Origin: CAXDOZ01 sp963991145 | GTDB taxonomy: Bacteria > Bacteroidota > Bacteroidia > Chitinophagales > JABDMM01 | Length of the DNA stretch: 5,208 nucleotides | Assembly: GCA_963991145.1 (NCBI GenBank) | Contig: CAXDOZ010000152.1 | Location: 1 to 5,208 of the forward strand | Direction of reading: 5' to 3' | Shown here: piece after piece, positions 1 to 5,162 of the stretch | How positions within the stretch are numbered: the first letter of the stretch is position 1 | How the letters are laid out: the number at the start of each line of letters is the position of its first letter | Position numbers and translations under genes: made by a program | Notes under the pieces: generated by a model | Database searches by the model: none | The model's input: the letters and a program-made list of their open reading frames with translations, nothing else | Told to the model about the DNA's origin: nothing

Positions 1-1
1 G

Positions 2-682
2 GAAAAGCATATATATGCCGTTTGGGATTTTATGTCACTTTTGAAAGCTCTCCAACATAAATTAACTTGTATTTCGCTGCCATGGAAGCCATCAAAAAAT
101 GCAAAAACAGCAAGATTTATAAATGAAATTGTATTAGGAGAAGAAACGGATGTAAACGAAAATGGCATTCCAAAAAGTCACTTTGAAATGTATATAGAGG
201 CGATGAATGAAGTTGGGGCAAGTACCGAAAAGATATTGAACTTAGTAAGTTCAATTAATTCAATGCAAGAAATTTTTGACAAGCTAAATAGGGCTAATTT
301 AAAGAAAGCAGAAAAAGATTTTTTAGAATTTACATTTAAAATAATCCTTTCAGGTGAAACGCATAAAATAGCTGCTGCTTTCACATTCGGACGAGAAGAC
401 CTTATTCCTGATATGTTTATCGAAATAATAAACAAGTCAGGTGACACTAATCAAAATCAATTTCCTAAGCTCTCCTATTATTTAAATAGACATATAGAGT
501 TAGACGGTGATGAACATGGGCCTTTATCTCTTGAAATGATTTCTGAACTATGTGGCAATGACGAAAATAAATGGAATGATGTTATCAATGTTTCGAGAGA
601 AGCCTTAGAAAAAAGAATTGTCTTATGGGATGAAATAACTAAAGAAATTAAACAAAAGAAGCCAGCATACAACATTGCATAA
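2..682 (+). CDS. DUF3050 family protein, heme-oxygenase-like fold (5' truncated)
   Basis: The product is recognised as DUF3050, a family assigned to the heme-oxygenase-like fold; its reaction is not established. The first in-frame Met is at 32, but the frame is open to the window edge and the residues before it (EKHIYAVWDF) match the conserved segment preceding this Met in the family, so the true start lies upstream and Met32 is internal. Counting from that Met, conserved blocks are NEIVLGEE (31-38), SHFEMY (49-54), FTFGREDLIP (117-126) and RHIELDGDEHGP (153-164). The spacing of E37/E38, H50, E122, H154, D158 and H162 resembles the metal ligands of heme-oxygenase-like di-iron oxidases such as CADD; this is inference, and heme binding or no catalysis are alternatives. 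The gene is clearly AT-richer than its neighbour: 52 G+C in 181-360 against 79 in 841-1020. Its last codons (PAYNIA) and stop lie inside the palindrome at 667-734. No N-terminal signal can be judged. Confidence 0.88.
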   Translation, partial: EKHIYAVWDFMSLLKALQHKLTCISLPWKPSKNAKTARFINEIVLGEETDVNENGIPKSHFEMYIEAMNEVGASTEKILNLVSSINSMQEIFDKLNRANLKKAEKDFLEFTFKIILSGETHKIAAAFTFGREDLIPDMFIEIINKSGDTNQNQFPKLSYYLNRHIELDGDEHGPLSLEMISELCGNDENKWNDVINVSREALEKRIVLWDEITKEIKQKKPAYNIA

Positions 683-734
683 AACGGCAAGTGGGGCTAT
701 GCGCCCCACCTGCGTTTATGCGGGACCGTTGCAC
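667..734 (+). repeat. Long imperfect palindrome, attC-like recombination site candidate
   Basis: Outer boxes ATACAAC (667-673) and GTTGCAC (728-734) pair at five of seven positions. After a 3-base left spacer and a 6-base right spacer (GGGACC), GCATAAAACG (677-686) pairs with CGTTTATGC (713-721), leaving one extra A on the left arm. GCA (687-689) pairs with TGC (711-713), where one G of the left arm is also extra. An apical 7-bp stem GTGGGGC (691-697) / GCCCCAC (703-709) closes a TATGC loop. Outer boxes ending AAC and starting GTT, unpaired spacers, inner boxes, extrahelical bases all on one arm and overlap with the end of a gene are the layout of integron attC sites. Against this, the outer boxes fit RYYYAAC/GTTRRRY imperfectly and no integrase is in view. 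It could instead be a terminator, though no T-tract follows, or a dispersed palindromic repeat. The palindrome is certain; the attC reading is not. Confidence 0.5.
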
Positions 735-748
735 TCCAATCCCAGCCA

Positions 749-1120
749 ATGCTAAAAACCATCCTCTCATACATCTTAGGCGCCCTGATGATCACAGGAG
801 CAATTGGCCATGTCGTTGTTCCTGAATTTTACGAGCCATTAGTTCCTGATTTCATCCCCTTGATCTTTGCCAATATCGCTTCAACGATTGCAGAAGCTCT
901 TATTGGGATTTTACTTTTCATTCCAAAGTACCGTCGTCTGGGAGGATTGGGATTCGCTCTTCTAATGATCGCTTTCCTGCCCCTCCATATCTGGGATATG
1001 TTTAAAGAGGATCCAATTACAGGTCCTCCGCCCGGCCCTCAGATCAGGTTGGTGATTCAGTTACTCTTGATCTATGCTGGTTATTGGATCTATAAAGGGT
1101 CTGCGGCTAAAAACAATTAG
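749..1120 (+). CDS. DoxX-like family small integral membrane protein
   Basis: This 123-residue, almost wholly hydrophobic protein matches the DoxX-like layout of four transmembrane helices, at about residues 5-23, 36-58, 64-82 and 99-116. Family-like features are GH followed by a Pro (GHVVVP, 20-25) after helix 1, PDFIP (33-37) before helix 2, a Glu in helix 2 (TIAEALIGILL), a short basic loop (KYRR, 60-63), and the end QIRLVIQLLLIYAGYWIYK. A proline-rich loop (GPPPGP, 92-97) joins helices 3 and 4. It should sit in the cytoplasmic membrane. DoxX relatives are linked to quinone or thiol redox processes, but no redox cysteines are present, so no reaction can be assigned. The ATG at 749 is the only Met start in reach; there is no Shine-Dalgarno sequence, as is usual in Bacteroidota. 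It begins 14 bases after the attC-like palindrome and no promoter is evident. Length is normal for the family. Confidence 0.85.
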   Translation: MLKTILSYILGALMITGAIGHVVVPEFYEPLVPDFIPLIFANIASTIAEALIGILLFIPKYRRLGGLGFALLMIAFLPLHIWDMFKEDPITGPPPGPQIRLVIQLLLIYAGYWIYKGSAAKNN

Positions 1121-1146
1121 CTTACATTCTCCTTTCATTCTCTACG

Positions 1147-1291
1147 ATGCAAAAGCTAAAAGCCTTCCTACAAACAATGGCTCCCTTCTCAGATAAGGAG
1201 ATTAGTTTGATCTCGTTATAGAATATCTTGAAGGCATCTGATAGGAATATTTTTCTATCCTATTGCCGGGTGTGTTATTTTAATTGCATAT
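1147..1291 (+). pseudogene. Possible decayed N-terminus of a Crp/Fnr-family regulator
   Basis: An ATG at 1147 opens a 24-codon frame ending in TAG at 1219-1221. Its peptide, MQKLKAFLQTMAPFSDKEIS followed by LISL, resembles the start of Bacteroidota Crp/Fnr-type regulators, which commonly begin with a short helix and then a P-x-S-D/E-E-E-like stretch before the cyclic-nucleotide-binding barrel. In a second frame, 1244-1291 reads GIFFYPIAGCVILIAY, which resembles the following barrel segment (FF-x-x-AG-x-V-C). Stops at 1219-1221 and 1238-1243 and the frame change would inactivate the gene, and nothing after 1294 continues it. Both the family call and the pseudogene status are inferred from pattern memory. 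The alternative is a chance short ORF in a 189-base intergenic region. If real, the remnant shows that a full regulator gene was deleted down to about 150 bases here. Confidence 0.4.
1233..1267. repeat. Intergenic hairpin between the DoxX and DUF1801 genes
   Basis: GATAGGAA (1240-1247) pairs with TTTCTATC (1252-1259), with one G-T wobble and a TATT loop. Flanking GGCA (1233-1236) and TGCC (1264-1267) can add four more pairs across small internal loops. No T-run follows it, so it is not a standard intrinsic terminator. It lies 43 bases before the DUF1801 start and overlaps the proposed regulator remnant. It may be a leader structure or a chance fold. Confidence 0.4.
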
Positions 1292-1309
1292 TAATTGTAA
1301 TATCACGCC

Positions 1310-1699
1310 ATGGCAGATACCAATTTTGGAACCTTTGAAGATCTTCTTCTACTCACTGCTGAGGAGTTTCAGCCAATTTCAAGTCGTTTAAGAGAACTAA
1401 TTCTGGAGATCCATCCAGATTCAGTTGAAGTAGTGAGATTGGGTGAAAAATCTGCTACCTATGGGCTTGGACCAAAGAAAATGACCGAAGGCTATGCCTA
1501 TATCATGCCTCACAAAAATTGGATCAATTTAGGATTCTTCAAAGGGGCCTTACTTAATGACAAGGATATAGTTCTTGAAGGTGGAGGAAAAAGCTTAAGG
1601 CACATTAAGATCCATTCCATCGAGGAAGCTAATCGGGAAGAAATCAAATTAATTTTACAGGAAGCGCTGGAAGAACGTAAAACCGCATTAGAGAAATGA
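1310..1699 (+). CDS. DUF1801 domain-containing protein
   Basis: The 129-residue soluble protein is a single DUF1801 domain, the small alpha/beta family that includes the YdhG and YdeI-like proteins. Recognisable blocks are the N-terminal helical part FEDLLLLTAEEFQPISSRLR (9-28), PDSVEVVRLGEKSATYG (36-52), the core strand region YIMPHKNWINLGFFKGA (64-80), and LEGGGKSLRHIKI (89-101), followed by a C-terminal helix rich in Glu and Lys. Some relatives such as Bacillus YdhG/Fra have been proposed as iron chaperones. This member has no obvious metal-binding cluster, so that role should not be transferred. No signal peptide or membrane segment is seen, so it is probably cytoplasmic. The start at 1310 gives the usual length, with no Shine-Dalgarno sequence upstream. 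Its TGA stop overlaps the ATG of the next gene, which points to co-translation. No clear promoter was found in the gap before it. Confidence 0.9.
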   Translation: MADTNFGTFEDLLLLTAEEFQPISSRLRELILEIHPDSVEVVRLGEKSATYGLGPKKMTEGYAYIMPHKNWINLGFFKGALLNDKDIVLEGGGKSLRHIKIHSIEEANREEIKLILQEALEERKTALEK

Positions 1700-2238
1700 G
1701 CTTGAATAATAGAATCGAAATCTCCGCAAGCAAAGTAAAGTCAGCCTTACCGGCCGTTTTCCTCTTAACGATTGGTATTACTGGTCTTTTAGAGGCAATA
1801 AACCCCGGAATGCTTGCCGACGTTAATGAGAACCACGATAAGACTCGAATTTTTGCGGCAGCTGCTGCAGCCATAGGATTTGGCCTTTCAATTTCAGTTT
1901 TTTGGAAAATGTTCAAAAAGAACAGTGGACTGATAATAGATCAGACAGGAATCACAGATTATTCAAATGCCACTTATACCGGTCTTATTGAATGGGCGGA
2001 TGTAACTGGAATAAAGAAAATTAAAAATGGACCGCTTAAGAGCATCCTGATCCAGACGGATAAACCAGAAAAATATCTAAACCAGGGCCGGAAAGTTATG
2101 AGATCTACAATGGCAAAAGCATATAGAATTCATGGCTCTCCCCTACTGATCGTAAGCTCCCGACTGAAGATCAAATATGATGTGCTTTTAATGGTAATTA
2201 CCCAGGAGTATCAGAAATCAAAAGGCATCTCAAATTAA
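1696..2238 (+). CDS. STM3941 family membrane protein
   Basis: The 180-residue protein resembles the STM3941 family, a widespread group of unknown function. A short basic N-terminus (NNRIEISASKVK) precedes two transmembrane helices at about 15-34 and 52-72, the second starting with an alanine run (54-59). After the basic stop KMFKK comes a cytoplasmic domain of about 105 residues with the family pattern GLIIDQTGITDYSN (78-91), GLIEWADVTGIKKI (96-109), ILIQTDKPEKYLNQ (117-130) and a late segment ISS-like IVSSRLKIKYDVLL (152-165). The order of short beta strands and a final helix suggests a PH-like fold, as in other small bacterial membrane proteins; this is inference. The start codon overlaps the DUF1801 stop in an ATGA, so translation is likely coupled and the start is well fixed. 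Length is normal. No substrate or partner can be given beyond the coupled DUF1801 protein. Confidence 0.82.
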   Translation: MSLNNRIEISASKVKSALPAVFLLTIGITGLLEAINPGMLADVNENHDKTRIFAAAAAAIGFGLSISVFWKMFKKNSGLIIDQTGITDYSNATYTGLIEWADVTGIKKIKNGPLKSILIQTDKPEKYLNQGRKVMRSTMAKAYRIHGSPLLIVSSRLKIKYDVLLMVITQEYQKSKGISN

Positions 2239-2273
2239 ATACTTGCCATAATTACTGTACTCTTATAATACCT

Positions 2274-3311
2274 ATGAGCAAGAAAAGAGTAAAACTGATT
2301 TTAAGGATTGTATTATTCGTAGGTACTGCCATTTCACTATACTTTGTACCATGGCTCCTTGTAAAAGCCTGGATCTTACCTCTCCCAGATACGGTAGAAG
2401 AACAAATGGACGAAGCCATTGACCATGGATTCGAAGGCATGATCGTTTACATTGATCAGACGGGAAAGGTGCCGCAACTCTATGCTGCTGGTTGGCATAA
2501 CCGAGATTTAAAAATCCAGGCGAAGCCTAATGCTCTATTTAAAATTGCAAGTATCGGAAAGCTCTATGATGCTGTAGCTATCACCAAGCTGGTTGGCGAT
2601 GGAAGACTCTCTCTGGAAAAAACACTTGCCGATTACTTGCCAGAACTGGAAGGAAGAATAGAATACGCTGATGAGATCACATTGCGCTTAATGATCCAGC
2701 ACAAAAGTGGCATTCCAAATTATACCGATGCTCCGGATTTTTGGGCCGAACCAACAGAGACTTATGAAAAAAGTCTTGACCTGATCATGGATCAGCCAGC
2801 CAATTTCGAACCCGGTGAGGATTACGAATACTGCAACACGAATTATCTTTTGATCGGCAAGATCATGGATGAAGAACTGGGCTATGATAATTTTCAATTT
2901 AAAAAGGAAGAGATCCTTGATCCTTTAGGTCTCAATAACACTTTCGTCTCTCAAAGGGAAGTAGATATAGACAATGTAATGAGTGGTTATCATCTTGGTT
3001 ATCCTTATGATCTGAAAGAAGATGAAATGGGCATGGTTGCTACCGCAGAAGATGTAGGCATATTCCTCAGGGCATTGAATGATGGATCAATATTTGAAGA
3101 TGGCGAAGAAGAGATATATGCTTCAATTTATGAGTATGAACATTCTGGCTGGGTGCCTGGATACCAGAGTTTTGCAAATTATCATGAGGATATTGACGCG
3201 GTGATTGTAGTCTTCTACAGCACCACCGACGAAAAACTTATTTATTGGAACCTGTCGGAAATCATTAACAAGCGAATAGTCAAGATCCTAAAAAAGCATA
3301 AGAACTCTTAA
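2274..3311 (+). CDS. Membrane-anchored serine hydrolase, class C beta-lactamase/PBP family
   Basis: The protein belongs to the beta-lactamase-related serine hydrolases (PF00144-type fold). A basic N-terminus (MSKKRVK) leads into one hydrophobic helix (about 8-33), so the enzyme is probably anchored with its domain outside the cytoplasmic membrane. The catalytic set is complete: S93-I-G-K96 (nucleophile Ser and Lys), the family's LMIQHKSGIPNY segment (139-150), Y186-C-N188, and H290-S-G292 in place of KTG. H-x-G rather than KTG is common in esterases and D-aminopeptidase-like or peptidase members, so antibiotic hydrolysis should not be assumed. The 102-residue distance from Y186 to H290 is shorter than in classical class C enzymes, and no extra C-terminal domain follows. 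Substrate unknown. It starts 35 bases after the previous stop, with no Shine-Dalgarno sequence or Bacteroidota-type promoter, so it may be transcribed with the genes before it. Confidence 0.9.
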   Translation: MSKKRVKLILRIVLFVGTAISLYFVPWLLVKAWILPLPDTVEEQMDEAIDHGFEGMIVYIDQTGKVPQLYAAGWHNRDLKIQAKPNALFKIASIGKLYDAVAITKLVGDGRLSLEKTLADYLPELEGRIEYADEITLRLMIQHKSGIPNYTDAPDFWAEPTETYEKSLDLIMDQPANFEPGEDYEYCNTNYLLIGKIMDEELGYDNFQFKKEEILDPLGLNNTFVSQREVDIDNVMSGYHLGYPYDLKEDEMGMVATAEDVGIFLRALNDGSIFEDGEEEIYASIYEYEHSGWVPGYQSFANYHEDIDAVIVVFYSTTDEKLIYWNLSEIINKRIVKILKKHKNS

Positions 3312-3331
3312 TGATGCATAAAAGGCATTAA
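3308..3331. repeat. Short inverted repeat after the serine hydrolase gene
   Basis: TTAATG (3308-3313) and CATTAA (3326-3331) form a 6-bp inverted repeat around a 12-base loop; the left arm includes the stop codon of the serine hydrolase. It is A+T rich and no T-tract follows, so it would be a weak terminator at best. The remaining bases up to the next start hold no promoter match that I can defend. Confidence 0.25.
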
Positions 3332-3374
3332 ATTAATCTGCTGCTCCCCGTTATAACTGTAAGAAAAAGGAAGC

Positions 3375-4538
3375 ATGACAAGAACTGAGTTTATTAGAAT
3401 GTGCAGTATTCTGGGAATCGGATTGCCCCTGGGTGCATCTTTAACTTCATGTGGAAAGGAAAACGAACCTTCCAGTCAAATCGACAAAGTCATCATAATC
3501 GGTGCCGGCGCAGCCGGGATGACAGCAGGACATCTTCTAAGCCAAAGAGGAATTGATTTTGAGATTCTTGAAGCAACTTCTGTTTATGGCGGAAGAATGA
3601 GAAGCACCAACGACTTTGCTGATTTCCCTATTCCGCTAGGTGGCGAATGGCTTCACGTGCAAAAGGGAGTCTTAGATGAGATCGTGAATGATTCATCGGT
3701 GCCGATCAATGTTCCAACCACGCCTTATGATCCAAATGTAGATTTTGGTCTACTCGATGGTCAGCAAATTAGCGTGTCGCAGGTGGGCTTTACCATCGAT
3801 CAAAAGTTCATTGGATCTTCCTGGTATGAATTCTTCAGAACCTATGTCTTACCCTCTGTAGAATCAAAAATTAAATACAATAAGATCATTGACACCATTG
3901 ATTACTCTGGTGATCAGGTTATAGTGAGAACTGCCTTTGAGGAGTTTACCGGAGATAAGGTGATTGTGACCGTTCCGGTGAAGATCCTTCAAAACGGAGC
4001 GATCAATTTCACTCCAGCTTTACCTGATAATAAAGTGCAGGCCATCAATAATGTGACTGTTTGGGATGGCTGTAAAGCCTTTATTGAATTCTCAACTAAG
4101 TTCTACCCCACTTTTGTAGCATACGATATTCAACCAGCATCGGCAGGACAGAAATTATATTACGATGCGGCTTACGGTCAAAACTCAAATCAAAATGTTT
4201 TGGGTCTTTTTGCTGTTGGTACAGGCACTCAGCCTTATGTGAACCTATCTGATAATGACCTTATCGATTATATGCTCACCGAGCTTGATGACATCTTCAA
4301 TGGTCAGGCGACAGCGAATTACGTGAAGCACCTATTCCAAAACTGGAATGAGGAACCATATGCCAATGGAGCTTATGTCTACGACAATGAAAACTGGCGA
4401 AGATTGAGAACTCTGGGACAAGCAGTAGGAGACAAACTATTCTTTGCCGGTGATGCTTATACAACCGGAGAGGATTGGAGTTCAGTTCATACTGCTGCAC
4501 GATCTGCAATCAGAGCTGTAGAGGAATTGGTTAGGTAA
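3375..4538 (+). CDS. Flavin amine oxidase-like lipoprotein (FAD-dependent)
   Basis: The 387-residue protein has the two FAD-binding ends of the flavin monoamine oxidase family. Near the N-terminus is the Rossmann motif G43-A-G-A-A-G48 with the ribose-binding acidic residue E66 and the GGRMRS segment (72-77); GGEWLH (89-94) follows. The C-terminal FAD motif is LFFAGDAY (355-362), then DWSSVHTAARSAIRAVEEL (367-385). The N-terminus is an export signal: a charged start, a hydrophobic stretch (about 9-22) and lipobox L23-T-S-C26, so a lipid-anchored envelope protein is expected. The start TRTEFIR resembles a twin-arginine motif with one Arg lost, notable because FAD proteins usually need folded export. 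It is shorter than typical amine oxidases (about 450-500 residues), mainly in the central substrate domain. The substrate is unknown: an amine, an amino acid or something else. AAGGAAG just before the ATG could serve as a weak ribosome site. A 63-base gap separates it from the serine hydrolase gene. Confidence 0.9.
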   Translation: MTRTEFIRMCSILGIGLPLGASLTSCGKENEPSSQIDKVIIIGAGAAGMTAGHLLSQRGIDFEILEATSVYGGRMRSTNDFADFPIPLGGEWLHVQKGVLDEIVNDSSVPINVPTTPYDPNVDFGLLDGQQISVSQVGFTIDQKFIGSSWYEFFRTYVLPSVESKIKYNKIIDTIDYSGDQVIVRTAFEEFTGDKVIVTVPVKILQNGAINFTPALPDNKVQAINNVTVWDGCKAFIEFSTKFYPTFVAYDIQPASAGQKLYYDAAYGQNSNQNVLGLFAVGTGTQPYVNLSDNDLIDYMLTELDDIFNGQATANYVKHLFQNWNEEPYANGAYVYDNENWRRLRTLGQAVGDKLFFAGDAYTTGEDWSSVHTAARSAIRAVEELVR

Positions 4539-4645
4539 ATTCCATTTTCCTATTCTCCAATTACCCCATTATCCAATTAACTAAACAATTCCACTTTCTC
4601 CCAACTTCACTGATCAATCCCAAAGAAAACTGATTAGAGAAGATG

Positions 4646-4653
4646 TATTTTTG
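4646..4653 (+). promoter_or_regulatory. Candidate Bacteroidota-type -7 promoter element
   Basis: TATTTTTG matches the TAnnTTTG consensus at -7 used by the primary sigma factor of Bacteroidota. It lies 57 bases before the ATG at 4711, giving a leader of about 50 bases. No TTTG-like -33 element is seen at the expected 17-23 bases upstream, so support is partial. The rest of the gap from 4539 is pyrimidine-rich, contains CCAATTA twice (4557-4563 and 4573-4579), and shows no clear terminator for the amine oxidase gene. Confidence 0.45.
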
Positions 4654-4655
4654 CC

Positions 4656-4684
4656 TTCCCTTCGGGGATGAGCCTTTATGGCTC
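4656..4684 (+). promoter_or_regulatory. Two tandem small hairpins in the leader of the last gene
   Basis: TTCCC (4656-4660) pairs with GGGGA (4664-4668), with one G-T wobble, around the loop TTC. GAGCC (4670-4674) then pairs with GGCTC (4680-4684) around TTTAT. Both lie in the predicted 5' untranslated region between the -7 element and the start at 4711, and there is no T-tract, so they are not terminators. They could stabilise the message or shape translation initiation, but stems this short may also be chance. No known riboswitch is recognised. Confidence 0.35.
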
Positions 4685-4710
4685 GCGATTAGATTAAAAC
4701 ATCGGAACAG

Positions 4711-5162
4711 ATGATGAAGAAAGGATTGCTTTGGGTATTGGCTGTATTGCTTGCTGCGGCAGCAATGATCTATCAGAGAAGCACAGGCCCAACTTATGAG
4801 TTCAAAGGTCGCCTCGAGCACGATGGCGAATCATATAAATACGAATTGCTTCGCTCACATGAAACCACTGGTGGAGCAAAGATCGAGCTACCAAAGATCG
4901 AAGGAGCTGATTATAATGCCACCTTGCATTACAAGCGATATCAGACAGAGGACTCAATGACCAGCCTGGCCTTTGCCCTTGATGCTGACGATAAATTCGT
5001 AGCTCAATTGCCTGTGCAGCCCGCTGCCGGTAAAATGGAATATTATATCACAGGCTCCATCGATGGAGAAACATTCACCATTCCTCAAGAGGGAGAGAAA
5101 GACATTGTTCTTCGCTATAAAGATCCCGTTCCTGATTACCTTCTGATCCCACATGTTACCAT
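4711..5162 (+). CDS. Conserved membrane-anchored protein of unknown function (3' truncated)
   Basis: The frame opens with ATG ATG at 4711 (the second Met at 4714 is an equal choice) and runs without a stop to the window end; genuine sequence stops at 5162, after 150 complete codons. Residues 5-20 form one hydrophobic helix after MMKK, so the protein is probably membrane-anchored. Residues 28-140 look like a beta-rich domain outside the cytoplasmic membrane, with segments LHYKRYQTEDSM (72-83), AQLPVQPAAGKMEYYITG (98-115) and DIVLRYKDPVPDYLLIPHVT (131-150). This pattern, with Q-P-A-G-K-x-E-Y and V-P-x-x-L-I-P-H, resembles a conserved hypothetical family that I recall from Bacteroidota, whose members go on into further membrane helices. 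That continuation is inference, as it is cut off here. A Bacteroidota-type -7 element lies upstream, so the gene probably has its own promoter. No function can be given. Residues after T150 are adapter-derived. Confidence 0.8.

Noticed and set aside
691..709. Strong 7-bp GC-rich stem with a TATGC loop, as an intrinsic terminator of the DUF3050 gene.
   Set aside because: No T-tract follows (CTGCGTTTATG comes next) and the stem is only the tip of a larger palindrome, so a plain terminator does not explain the whole structure. A role in termination is not excluded.
683..748. The frame stays open between the DUF3050 stop (TAA at 680-682) and the DoxX start, so readthrough would fuse the two proteins.
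   Set aside because: The 22 intervening codons encode the palindrome and no recognisable linker. A frame match occurs one time in three by chance, and the two families are normally separate proteins.
2243..2269. TTGCCA and TATAAT with a 15-base spacer, like a sigma-70 promoter, before the serine hydrolase gene.
   Set aside because: The spacer is short, the -10 would end only four bases before the ATG, and Bacteroidota primary promoters use a different consensus. AT-rich gaps give such matches by chance.
4668..4697. Nine-codon upstream ORF (MSLYGSRLD) in the leader of the last gene.
   Set aside because: It is very short, has no ribosome site and no regulatory-peptide pattern, and overlaps the small hairpins. 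A chance ORF is more likely.
4561..4821. Minus-strand ORF of 86 codons across the gap and the start of the last gene.
   Set aside because: It overlaps the well-supported + strand gene and its product (rich in Cys, His and Ser, no domain) resembles no family that I recognise. The other minus-strand ORFs in the window are likewise shadows of + strand genes.
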